Below are positions 1 through 7,390 of a DNA stretch of 9,175 nt, piece by piece. The position numbers and the translations under genes are program-made. The DNA is taken from NCBI GenBank assembly GCA_947448095.1, contig CANFNN010000097.1, forward strand, positions 1-9,175, in the 5' to 3' direction. The notes under the pieces are model-generated. The model worked only from the letters and a program-made list of their open reading frames with translations, was not told where the DNA came from and did not search any database. Position 1 is the stretch's first letter, and each line of letters opens with the position of its first letter. The DNA is from Bacteriovoracaceae bacterium (GTDB taxonomy: Bacteria > Bdellovibrionota > Bacteriovoracia > Bacteriovoracales > Bacteriovoracaceae).

Positions 1-472
1 AGAAAATAATGACTGGCTGCTTGCTGCCAACATTCCTCTCCATGGCGAAGAAATTCTTATCCTCCGCGATCTGAGGAAAGAAAATGATGCAGGATCAGGT
101 CAAGATGATCTTGGTGTAAGGATAGAGGAAGGAATTAGGGCATATCTAAAATCTCAAAATCAGTCGCCCGAATTGGCCCAAACCTTTCTTTTAGAATTAA
201 GAACAATAATGCGATTGGTTTTGCACAAGAAATTGCACCTTGAGATGATGTGCTTTCAAAAAGTGTGCAGCTTAGGAGATGCGGTTTATCAAGTTGAAGC
301 CACTTCTAAACAATTATCGTTAAAAAAATCTTTGTCTGATGGTTACGAAATCGAATTTGCTGCATTGAATCTTACTAACTCTATCTTTCGCAGAAGTAGT
401 ATCTTTCTTCATTCGAAAAACAAACAATCTACCACCTCAACTTTGCTCTCCTTAGAACTTTTCTGGAACTAA
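1..472 (+). CDS. C-terminal end of an unrecognised protein (cut by left edge)
   Basis: The reading frame starting at base 2 is open from the window edge to a TAA at 470-472, giving about 156 residues of a larger protein whose start lies outside. An internal ATG at 173 could begin a shorter 99-residue protein. However, the frame is open well upstream of it, with a normal-looking acidic and hydrophobic pattern (LLAANIPLHGEEILILRD near the beginning), so a truncated longer gene is the better reading. The visible part is soluble-looking: no membrane segment, no signal peptide, a Glu/Lys-rich helical first half, and a Lys/Ser/Thr-rich tail ending in Leu-Phe-Trp-Asn. I recognise no family or motif and assign no function. 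It lies upstream of the transporter operon on the same strand, but the 125-base gap and possible promoter suggest separate transcription. Confidence 0.6.
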   Translation, partial: ENNDWLLAANIPLHGEEILILRDLRKENDAGSGQDDLGVRIEEGIRAYLKSQNQSPELAQTFLLELRTIMRLVLHKKLHLEMMCFQKVCSLGDAVYQVEATSKQLSLKKSLSDGYEIEFAALNLTNSIFRRSSIFLHSKNKQSTTSTLLSLELFWN

Positions 473-484
473 AACACTGAGTAG

Positions 485-597
485 TTGACTCAAATGGTGG
501 CAAAAAGCACCTCTTGTCAGGAACTCACTGTTTTTATAGTGATTATATAAGGGATGCGAATACAATAATTGATATCTATTTTTAGGAGCTTCGAGCA
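485..597 (+). promoter_or_regulatory. Putative promoter and leader of the peptide transporter operon
   Basis: This 125-base gap (473-597) is the only sizeable non-coding space before the five-kilobase operon, so a promoter is expected here. Several imperfect elements are visible. TTGACT (485-490) and TTGTCA (514-519) resemble -35 boxes. TATAGT (535-540) and TACAAT (561-566) resemble -10 boxes. The best pair, TTGTCA with TATAGT, has a short 15-base spacer, so no single promoter can be chosen with confidence. A small inverted repeat, TCACT/AGTGA (525-529 and 538-542), covers the TATAGT element and could be an operator half-site pair or chance. The leader ends in a good ribosome binding site, AGGAG at 584-588, nine bases before the ATG at 598. 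Confidence 0.35.
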
Positions 598-2358
598 ATG
601 AAAAGTTTAGTCTTAGTCTTGTGTGGAATTTTATTCATGTCATTAGGTTGTTCCAAAGATAGAAACTTTGATGAAAGAGAATTGCATTTAATCTCTCCTG
701 AAAAGATTTCCGGATTTGATCCTATCCACGTTTCAGATATGTACTCTGGGAATGAGTCAGGGAAAGTGTATGAAGGCCTCTTTGAATTTCATCCACTCAA
801 ACGTCCTTATGAGTTGATGCCTAACCTTGCTGAGAGTCTTCCAACTGTAAGCGAAGATGGACTGACATATACTTTTAAAATAAAAAAAGGTGTTCTCTTT
901 CATGACAGCCCGGCTTTTCCAAATGGTAAAGGCCGTGAGTTAAAATCCGAGGACGTTCTTTATTCAATTAAACGTTTAGCAGATCCTAAGTTGCAGGCCA
1001 AAGGTTGGTGGGTCCTAGATGATAGAATTGCTGGATTAAATGAATGGAAAGAAAAAAATGCTGCTCTCGATGCTTCTAATTACGCAGAAGAAATTGAAGG
1101 TCTTAAAAAAATTGATGATCACACTTTTGCGATAAAACTCAAAAAGCCATTTCCTCAGTTTCTATATGCATTGGCGATGCCTTATACTTTTATTGTAGCC
1201 AAAGAAGCAGTTGAACATTTTGGAAAAGAATTTTTGAATCACCCTGTTGGAACAGGTCCATTTATTCTTCCTGTCTTTGAACAAACGAATCGAATTGTTT
1301 ATACTAAGAACCCTACATTTCGTGAAAAGTTTTATCCCTCTGAAGGTGAAGAAGGTGATGATAAGCTCGGTCTGCTTGCTGATGCCGGTAAAAAAATTCC
1401 TTTAGTTGATAAAATTATCGTCGACATCATTGTTGAAGCTCAACCTAAATGGCTCTCGTTTCAAAAAGCAAAAGCTGATCTATTTGAGATTCCTAAAGAC
1501 TTCTTTGATTCAGCTGTTGTTGGTGGAAAAGAGCTTGCTCCGGATTTGAAGTCTAAAGGAATTCGTCTTTTTGCTAATGCTCAACTAGACACTACTTTCT
1601 TTGCATTTAATAACGACGACATGCTTTTCAAAACTAACAAAAAACTTCGTCAGGCGATTTCTCTTTCGTGGAACAGGGAAGAGGCGAATAAACTTTTTTA
1701 CAACAGCTCAGCCGTTCAAGCGCAAAGCGTGATTCCACCAGGACTCGGTGGATATCGAAAGGAATTCAAAAATCCATACGTCAAATATGACTTAGAGCAG
1801 GCCAAGAAGTTATTGGCCGAGGCTGGGTATCCGGGCGGTAAAGGGCTTCCAGCTATCACAATTCAAACCAGAAATGAAACAGTGGCCCGTCAGATTATCG
1901 AGCACTTTGCTAAAAATCTTGAAAAAATTGGCGTCACGATTAAAGTTGGAATGAATACTTGGCCTGAACTTGTGAACAAAGTCACTAAGCGCCAGCATCA
2001 AATGTACACAATGGCTTGGGGTGCAGATTATCCAGATGCGGAGAATTTTCTTGGGCTTCTTTATTGCCCAAATTCTTCTCCAGGATCAAACGGATCTAAT
2101 TATTGTAATCCTGAATTTGATGCTCTTTATAAGGCTGCGACTATTCTCCAGGACTCACCTGAAAGAACCGCGATGTACGAAAAGATGAACGAAATGGTGG
2201 CAATGGAGAATCCGTGGGTATTTGGATTCCATAGAACCAAATTTTATTTGTCTCAGGCCTGGTTAAAAAACTATAAGTTTATGGAGTTTAACCACTCGCA
2301 GTTTCAATATTTGAGTGTGGATCTGGAAGTTAAAAAAGAGCTTAGTAAAAAATTCTAA
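598..2358 (+). CDS. Peptide ABC transporter substrate-binding lipoprotein (SBP family 5)
   Basis: This is a 586-residue extracytoplasmic binding protein of the OppA/DppA family (SBP_bac_5), which captures oligopeptides, dipeptides or related solutes and delivers them to the permease. The N-terminus is a lipoprotein signal: Met-Lys, a hydrophobic stretch, then Ser-Leu-Gly-Cys with the lipidated cysteine at residue 18, so the mature protein should be membrane anchored. Family signatures follow: KVYEGLFEFHP near residue 60, a 'lkSEDVLYSIKRLADP' stretch near residue 120, GTGPF near 218, and a C-terminal lobe with AWGADYPDAENF and a CNPEFDALYKAA segment. Length fits the family (about 500-600). The ATG is supported by AGGAG nine bases upstream and by the signal peptide. 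It is first in an operon with both permeases and the ATPase, so it is the dedicated receptor. The exact ligand cannot be read from the sequence; peptides are the default for this family, though some members bind nickel, glutathione or sugars. Confidence 0.93.
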   Translation: MKSLVLVLCGILFMSLGCSKDRNFDERELHLISPEKISGFDPIHVSDMYSGNESGKVYEGLFEFHPLKRPYELMPNLAESLPTVSEDGLTYTFKIKKGVLFHDSPAFPNGKGRELKSEDVLYSIKRLADPKLQAKGWWVLDDRIAGLNEWKEKNAALDASNYAEEIEGLKKIDDHTFAIKLKKPFPQFLYALAMPYTFIVAKEAVEHFGKEFLNHPVGTGPFILPVFEQTNRIVYTKNPTFREKFYPSEGEEGDDKLGLLADAGKKIPLVDKIIVDIIVEAQPKWLSFQKAKADLFEIPKDFFDSAVVGGKELAPDLKSKGIRLFANAQLDTTFFAFNNDDMLFKTNKKLRQAISLSWNREEANKLFYNSSAVQAQSVIPPGLGGYRKEFKNPYVKYDLEQAKKLLAEAGYPGGKGLPAITIQTRNETVARQIIEHFAKNLEKIGVTIKVGMNTWPELVNKVTKRQHQMYTMAWGADYPDAENFLGLLYCPNSSPGSNGSNYCNPEFDALYKAATILQDSPERTAMYEKMNEMVAMENPWVFGFHRTKFYLSQAWLKNYKFMEFNHSQFQYLSVDLEVKKELSKKF

Positions 2359-2367
2359 AAGGTAGCC

Positions 2368-3303
2368 GTGACTAAGTATATTATCCGCAGACTCCTGTAC
2401 ATGATTCCTGTCTTACTAGGAGTCAGTCTTATCATATTCGTTTTGTTTAACGTCGTTTCTGGCGATCCCACTGCTGTTTTATTGGGAAAGAACGCCACTG
2501 CTCGCCAAATGGCAGACTTGCGAGAACAACTGGGGCTGAATAAATCTTTATTCTCCCAATATCTGGACATTGTGAAGTCGGCCTTCACTTTTGATTTTGG
2601 TTATTCTTGGGCGACCAAGCAGGAAATTTCTCAAATGATCTGGCAGGGTGCTTATCCCTCACTTTGTTTGTCGATTCCGGCCTTTGTAATTTCAACTGTC
2701 GTATCTCTTCTTATTTCAGTTTTTGTGGCCTATTACAGAGGCAAAGGTATCGATTTATTTGTTCGAGTTTGTTGTATTGCGGGGATGAGTATTTCAGCGC
2801 TGGCCTACATTCTCTTTTTTCAGTGGTTTTTTGCCTACAAACTGGGATGGTTTGAAATTTCAGGATTTGAAGAAGGATTTCCCAATTTTATTTCTTATAT
2901 CGCTTTGCCGGCCATTATTTGGATTGTTCTAAGTATTGGGCCTGATGTTCGGTTTTTTAGAACGGTTATTTTGGATGAGATTTATCAGGACTATGTACGT
3001 ACCGCTCGCTCTAAAGGTCTCTCAGAGATCACTATTTTACTTCATCATGTTCTTCGTAATGCCATGATTCCTATTATTACTTATGTGGTCATTCAAATTC
3101 CTTCACTGATTTTAGGAGCCCTTTTGTTGGAAAACTTTTTTAGTATTCCTGGTCTCGGCGGGATGACTTTGAATGCTTTGAACTCCTCGGATTTTCCGGT
3201 GATGAAGGCCATGGCAATTATATCCAGCGTTGGTTACATCATTTTTGGATTAATTTCTGACATCTTGTACACAGTTGCTGATCCCCGAATTAAGTTTAAA
3301 TAA
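2368..3303 (+). CDS. Peptide ABC transporter permease, DppB/OppB type
   Basis: This 311-residue inner-membrane permease forms half of the translocation channel. It starts with GTG at 2368, nine bases after the binding-protein stop, preceded by AAAAGG (2357-2362) five bases upstream. The N-terminus YIIRRLLYMIPVLLGVSLI is the classic first membrane helix of DppB/OppB. A periplasmic loop (about residues 32-95) carries 'REQLGLNKSLFSQYLDIV', typical of the family. The BPD_transp_1 core follows, with about five further membrane segments. The cytoplasmic EAA loop, which docks on the ATPase, begins near D208 and reads DYVRTARSKGLS followed by HHVLRNAMIPI. The C-terminus DILYTVADPRIKFK matches the family ending. 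Length is usual for DppB. It is probably translated from the same message as its neighbours and pairs with the next gene's product. Confidence 0.95.
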   Translation: MTKYIIRRLLYMIPVLLGVSLIIFVLFNVVSGDPTAVLLGKNATARQMADLREQLGLNKSLFSQYLDIVKSAFTFDFGYSWATKQEISQMIWQGAYPSLCLSIPAFVISTVVSLLISVFVAYYRGKGIDLFVRVCCIAGMSISALAYILFFQWFFAYKLGWFEISGFEEGFPNFISYIALPAIIWIVLSIGPDVRFFRTVILDEIYQDYVRTARSKGLSEITILLHHVLRNAMIPIITYVVIQIPSLILGALLLENFFSIPGLGGMTLNALNSSDFPVMKAMAIISSVGYIIFGLISDILYTVADPRIKFK

Positions 3304-3313
3304 CAGGAATTTG

Positions 3314-4165
3314 ATGAAAACTAATTCTTTATGGAAAGATGCTTTTATAAGACTGTCTAAAGACAAGTTAGCACTGGTTTCTTTAATTATCGTTCTTACT
3401 TATTTTTTCGTGGCTATTCTTTCGGCCTTGGGATTAATTGCTTCGAACTGGTCTCAGGAAGTAGGGGCCTCGAATCTTGCGCCTTCGATGGAGCATTTCT
3501 TTGGTACTGATATTTTCGGACGAAGTGTTCTGCTCAAAGTCATTCGTGGCACACAAGTGGCCATGTCTGTTGGAGTTGCTGCTTCAATTATTGCGATTCC
3601 CATAGGTGTCCTACTGGGTGCCCTGGCCGGATATTTTGGTGGTTGGATAGATGATTTTGTCACTTGGCTCTACACGACTTTTTCTTCTGTTCCTAATATC
3701 ATGCTATTAATTTCGATTACTCTGATTTTGGGTAAAGGTATCTTTGCTGTGTATATCGCATTAGGTGCAACCAGTTGGGTTACTCTTTGTCGCCTTATTC
3801 GCGGTGAAGTCATGAAGCATAAAGAAAGAGAATACGTCCAAGCCGCTGGGGCCATTGGTGGTGGTCATTTCAGGAAGTTATTTCGTCATATCTTACCAAA
3901 CGTTAGCCATATCATTATTATCAACACTTCAATGCAGTTTCAGATCGCAATCAAGTCAGAAGTGATTTTATCTTATTTAGGACTTGGAGTTCAGGGTGAA
4001 CCGTCATGGGGAACTATGATTGATGATGCTAAGTTAGAATTGGTACGAGGCGTGTGGTGGCAACTTGCTGGCGCCACTGTCGCAATGTTTTTTATTCTTC
4101 TCGCCTTTAATATTTTAAGTGACGCTCTTAGAGATGCCCTCGATCCGAAGCTAAAAGGAAAGTAG
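3314..4165 (+). CDS. Peptide ABC transporter permease, DppC/OppC type
   Basis: This is a second inner-membrane permease of 283 residues and the partner of the DppB-type protein. The ATG at 3314 is preferred because CAGGAA (3304-3309) lies just upstream and the protein then begins Met-Lys-Thr-Asn followed by a soluble stretch and the first helix, as in OppC_N domains. An in-frame ATG at 3275 would add 13 residues but would overlap the previous gene by 29 bases without a clear ribosome site. Visible signatures are the periplasmic FGTDIFGRSVL motif (G64-T65-D66), which is nearly universal in DppC, the EAA loop from about E173 (REYVQAAGAIGGG, then FRHILPN), and the late 'LGLGVQGEPSWGTMIDDA' segment. 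The C-terminal LRDALDPKLKG ending is standard. The gap to the previous gene is 10 bases and to the next is two. Confidence 0.94.
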   Translation: MKTNSLWKDAFIRLSKDKLALVSLIIVLTYFFVAILSALGLIASNWSQEVGASNLAPSMEHFFGTDIFGRSVLLKVIRGTQVAMSVGVAASIIAIPIGVLLGALAGYFGGWIDDFVTWLYTTFSSVPNIMLLISITLILGKGIFAVYIALGATSWVTLCRLIRGEVMKHKEREYVQAAGAIGGGHFRKLFRHILPNVSHIIIINTSMQFQIAIKSEVILSYLGLGVQGEPSWGTMIDDAKLELVRGVWWQLAGATVAMFFILLAFNILSDALRDALDPKLKGK

Positions 4166-4167
4166 CT

Positions 4168-5895
4168 ATGACAACACCACTATTATCAGTCCGTGACCTT
4201 GTGGTTGAATTTCAGACCGGCGATGGAATCGTTCGAGCTGTTAATAATGTTTCTTTTGATATCCCTCTCGGAAAGACGATTGGGATTGTTGGAGAGTCCG
4301 GATCTGGCAAAAGTGTGACTTCCTTGGCGGTCATGGGACTCCTTCAAAAACCGGCAGCCGTGGTGCCTCAGGGGCAAATCCTTTTCAACGGATTAGATTT
4401 ACTTACTTGTAATGAATCAAAAATGCGTGAGCTTCGTGGAAATCAGATTTCAATGATTTTTCAAGAACCGATGACCAGTTTAAATCCAGTATTTAAAGTG
4501 GGGGAGCAGATTGCTGAAGCCCTTCGTATTCATAAAAAACTTTCTCAAAAAGAAGCCTGGGAAAAAGCGGTTCATTTAATGAATCAAGTTGGAATTCCTA
4601 ACCCTGCTTTAAGTGCTCACAAATTTCCGCATGAAATGTCTGGCGGTCAAAAACAGCGCGTGATGATTGCGATGGCGATTTCTTGTGAACCTAAGCTTCT
4701 TATCGCAGATGAGCCAACAACAGCTTTGGACGTCACCATTCAAAAGCAAGTGCTGGAACTTTTGCATAAGCTGCAACAAGAATATCGTATGAGTATGATG
4801 TTTATTACTCATGATTTGGGTGTGATCGGCGATATTGCAGACGATGTGGTGGTTATGTATAGGTCCAATGTTGTTGAGCAGAACAATGCTCAAAAAATCT
4901 TTGAAAGTGCCACTCATCCTTATACAAAAGGCCTGCTTGCCTGCAGACCAAAGCTTGGGGCCAATCCTCGCCGTTTATTAACGGTCAGTGATTTTATGAC
5001 TGAGGAAGGCAAAGAAAAAGTTATTCCCGTTGATCGCGTTCAGGTCTTTGATAAAGAATCAGTTGCCGATAAAACGGACCATGTGCTTTTAGAAGTGAAA
5101 AATCTCGTGACCCAGTTTCCGATTAAAGGTGGGCTGTTTGGTGGCACTGTGGATCACTTTAAGGCCGTGAATGATGTTAGTTTTAAAATCAAAAAAGGCA
5201 AAACTCTGGGTCTAGTCGGAGAGTCTGGCTGTGGTAAGACTACACTCGGAAGATCTATCCTGAGATTAGTTGAACCAGCTTCTGGAAATATAATTTATGA
5301 TGGAAAAGATATCACTCATGTAAAGCATGAAGAGCTTCGTCAGCTTCGTAAGAAAATGCAGATCATTTTTCAAGATCCTTATTCTTCATTAAATCCTCGG
5401 ATGACGATTGCTGACATCTTGGTTGAGCCACTCATTATTCATAATGAGGGCGGCACCAAGGCGCAGCGCTTTGAAATGGCGCGAGCTTTGATTGAAAAAG
5501 TAGGCCTCAAATCTAATCAAATGAACCGCTACCCTCACGAATTCTCGGGCGGACAAAGGCAGAGGATCTGTATTGCTCGTGCCTTGATGCTAAGACCAGA
5601 ATTCGTCATTTGTGATGAATCTGTATCTGCTCTCGATGTTTCTATTCAGGCCCAGGTACTAAACTTACTCTTAGATCTTCAAGAAGAGTTTGGCCTCACT
5701 TACGTATTCATTTCACATGATCTAAGTGTTGTTAATTTTATTGCTGATGAAGTGGGAGTTATGTACGCCGGAAAAATTATCGAGATGGATAAGGCGAGTA
5801 ATATCTATAAGGGTGCTAAAGAAGAGTACACGCGCACTCTTCTGTCAGCTATTCCGAGAGGCGAAACTAAGCAGTCACTGGCTTCATTGGTTTAA
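4168..5895 (+). CDS. Fused dual ATP-binding protein of the peptide ABC transporter (DppD-DppF type)
   Basis: This 575-residue protein carries two complete ABC ATPase domains, doing in one chain what DppD/OppD and DppF/OppF do separately. The same fusion is seen in YejF and GsiA. Domain 1 has Walker A GESGSGKS at 42-49, Q-loop Gln99, signature MSGGQ at 157-161, Walker B with D181-E182, and switch His215. The oligopeptide-transporter C-terminal extension follows (HPYTKGLL near 250). Domain 2 has Walker A GESGCGKT at 351-358, Gln402, FSGGQ at 459-463, D483-E484 and His517. Both sites therefore keep the catalytic residues. One oddity is that the usual MYAG after the first H-loop reads MYRS at 230-233, while domain 2 keeps MYAGKIIE. 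The start follows the permease stop by two bases with AAGGAA (4155-4160) upstream, so translation is probably coupled. The 3' end overlaps the opposing symporter gene by 29 bases. Confidence 0.96.
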   Translation: MTTPLLSVRDLVVEFQTGDGIVRAVNNVSFDIPLGKTIGIVGESGSGKSVTSLAVMGLLQKPAAVVPQGQILFNGLDLLTCNESKMRELRGNQISMIFQEPMTSLNPVFKVGEQIAEALRIHKKLSQKEAWEKAVHLMNQVGIPNPALSAHKFPHEMSGGQKQRVMIAMAISCEPKLLIADEPTTALDVTIQKQVLELLHKLQQEYRMSMMFITHDLGVIGDIADDVVVMYRSNVVEQNNAQKIFESATHPYTKGLLACRPKLGANPRRLLTVSDFMTEEGKEKVIPVDRVQVFDKESVADKTDHVLLEVKNLVTQFPIKGGLFGGTVDHFKAVNDVSFKIKKGKTLGLVGESGCGKTTLGRSILRLVEPASGNIIYDGKDITHVKHEELRQLRKKMQIIFQDPYSSLNPRMTIADILVEPLIIHNEGGTKAQRFEMARALIEKVGLKSNQMNRYPHEFSGGQRQRICIARALMLRPEFVICDESVSALDVSIQAQVLNLLLDLQEEFGLTYVFISHDLSVVNFIADEVGVMYAGKIIEMDKASNIYKGAKEEYTRTLLSAIPRGETKQSLASLV

Positions 5896-7327
5896 GAGTG
5901 CAGTAGATTTTAATAAAAATCACACTCATGAAAAAGCCCCAGTAAACGTTGAGATTCCAGTCCCACATGAGTACTTTAGTATTCAAATACACTCCGGTCA
6001 TCCCGAAGGCGTAAGCGCCAATAACGCTGGCCGGAGTTAATCTGTACTGAAACCATTTCTTTAAAATTACTTTTGATACAAATAAGGCCAGAAGTGAGCC
6101 ACCTGTCCAGGATTGAGCCTTTAATCCTAGAAGCAAGAGTCCATCGTTTTTGGAAGCGATTAGGGCCACTGTTAGAATTAAAGATGCCACAATGATGGAA
6201 TCAACAAAAGCATACAGCTTCATTTTCTTCACATCGCGCTTGGGAAAGATATCATTATAAAAAGTAGCGCAAAGTGCATTGATCGTTGAATCCAGTACAC
6301 TCATAGTTGCGGCCAAAACACCTGCAACCATAATTCCCCTGAGACCAGTCGGGAAGTAGTTCACGATGAAATGCGGAAATAAATGATCGGCATTAGGTAC
6401 AGAAGCAGGAATTGGGTGAGTTTGATAATGAGACCAAAGAAGTGCTCCAACACTTAAAAATAACAGACCAACAGAGATTGAAACAAACGAGGAAAAGAAG
6501 ATCGCGTATTGACCACCACGAATACTTTTGTTGGCGGTAATTCTCTGCGCGAAGTCCTGATCCACTCCGTGTGTCGACATGTCGAAGAGAAATCCTCCCA
6601 TCAGTCCTATCACAAATGGCCATGGGTTGGTGAAGTCTACGAAAGACGTTTTCCCTGCGGCCTGTGCCATGGACATCATGTCACTCCAGTTTTGACCACT
6701 GACTTTCGGAATAAGGTAGTGAGCAAGTGCTCCACCAAGAATAAATAAAAAGAGCTGCAAAATATCAGTCCGAACGACTGCTTTAAGTCCACCGACTTGA
6801 ATATAAATTAAAGTGAGAAGGGTCACTCCGACAAGGGCGACAGGAATTGAGACTGAAAAGAATTGTGCCACTAAAATAGAACCTGAGAAAAGTCTTACTC
6901 CGACTGAAACAACCTTACTCATTGAATAAAATAAAGCAACAGTTCTGCGTCCAGAAGGGAGACCTGTGGCCTTGGCCATGACTTCATAAATAGTAAGACC
7001 CTGATCATAAACTCTTGGTAAAAAGACCACGGCAATAATGAATCTTGCAGCGATCGCACCAATATAAATCTGAATAAATGAAAAATTGTTTTTGAAAGCA
7101 AAGGCGGGGATACCAACAAAGGTCAGTGCCGATACTTCAGTCGCAATAATGGAGCAAATCGACTCAAAAAAGGTGAGGGACTTATTCGCCATATATTTTT
7201 CCTGAGCGATTTCCTCAGGAGTTTTGAGATCAGCTTCATGCATGGTTTCCCGGGAGACTAGGGCAATAACAAAAATGGCGACCACATAAGCTGCCACGAA
7301 AAACCAATCAATTAGCTGAATATTCAT
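5867..7327 (-). CDS. Sodium:solute symporter (SSS) family protein
   Basis: This is a 486-residue polytopic inner-membrane protein of the SSS family (relatives: PutP, PanF, SGLT), which uses a cation gradient to import small solutes. About 13 membrane segments can be drawn, starting at residue 7. Family marks include YMANKSLTFFES (45-56, the 'FLAGRslpw' region), IIATEVSALTFVGIP (60-74, helix 1 of the core), GGLKAVVRTDILQ (179-191), HGVDQDFAQR near 253-262, and GLRGIMVAGVLAATMSVLDS (328-347), the helix that carries Na+ ligands. In that helix S343 is present, but the next position, usually Ser or Thr, is Val344. The ATG has AAAGGAA (7334-7340 on this strand) seven bases or so upstream. The substrate cannot be told: acetate, amino acids, sugars and sialic acid are all carried by this family. 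It is read divergently from the next gene and convergently with the ABC operon. Confidence 0.93.
   Translation of the reverse strand: MNIQLIDWFFVAAYVVAIFVIALVSRETMHEADLKTPEEIAQEKYMANKSLTFFESICSIIATEVSALTFVGIPAFAFKNNFSFIQIYIGAIAARFIIAVVFLPRVYDQGLTIYEVMAKATGLPSGRRTVALFYSMSKVVSVGVRLFSGSILVAQFFSVSIPVALVGVTLLTLIYIQVGGLKAVVRTDILQLFLFILGGALAHYLIPKVSGQNWSDMMSMAQAAGKTSFVDFTNPWPFVIGLMGGFLFDMSTHGVDQDFAQRITANKSIRGGQYAIFFSSFVSISVGLLFLSVGALLWSHYQTHPIPASVPNADHLFPHFIVNYFPTGLRGIMVAGVLAATMSVLDSTINALCATFYNDIFPKRDVKKMKLYAFVDSIIVASLILTVALIASKNDGLLLLGLKAQSWTGGSLLALFVSKVILKKWFQYRLTPASVIGAYAFGMTGVYLNTKVLMWDWNLNVYWGFFMSVIFIKIYCTLKPMKPVTA
5896..5927 (+). terminator. Imperfect inverted repeat right after the ATPase stop codon (weak terminator candidate)
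   Basis: GAGTG (5896-5900) pairs with CACTC (5923-5927), and inside it GATTTT (5906-5911) pairs with AAAATC (5916-5921) around an AATA loop. The two stems are separated by an internal loop of five bases against one. The structure begins at the base following the TAA of the dual ATPase gene. It has no downstream T-run on the plus strand, so it is not a classical intrinsic terminator. It could stabilise or end the operon message, or it could be chance, since it also lies in the coding region of the opposing symporter gene. Confidence 0.3.
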
Positions 7328-7390
7328 AACAAATTCCTTTAGAATGACCCTACTATACTGGACTAGGAACGTCTACTTTGGTTACTTGAA
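7328..7390. promoter_or_regulatory. Divergent intergenic region with overlapping -10-like elements
   Basis: Only 63 bases separate the start of the symporter gene (minus) from the next gene (plus), so both promoters must lie here or extend into the coding regions. TATACT (7354-7359) resembles a plus-strand -10 box. Reading the other strand, TATAGT (7352-7357) resembles a minus-strand -10 box, so the two elements overlap. Neither has a convincing -35 partner. The symporter's ribosome site, AAAGGAA, occupies 7334-7340 on the minus strand. No clear operator repeat is visible. Confidence 0.35.

Noticed and set aside
173..472. A complete 99-residue gene starting at ATG 173.
   Set aside because: The same frame is open back to the left edge and there is no clear ribosome site before 173, so it is better read as the end of a longer gene.
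496..511. A GGTG/CACC hairpin with an A-rich loop as a terminator for the left-edge gene.
   Set aside because: The stem is only four to six pairs with a bulge and is not followed by a T-run.
3275..3313. A longer start (ATG 3275) for the DppC-type permease.
   Set aside because: It would overlap the upstream permease gene by 29 bases, lacks a ribosome site, and adds residues not typical of the family; ATG 3314 has CAGGAA just ahead.
4609..4917. A 102-residue open frame on the minus strand inside the ATPase gene.
   Set aside because: It lies opposite the most conserved ABC motifs, has a His/Asn-rich composition and no homology or ribosome site; it is a shadow of the real gene.
598..5895. Assignment as the YejABEF (microcin C-type) system because of the SBP-permease-permease-fused ATPase order.
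   Set aside because: The permeases (311 and 283 residues) are shorter than I recall for YejB and YejE and look like ordinary DppB/DppC; the order alone is not diagnostic.
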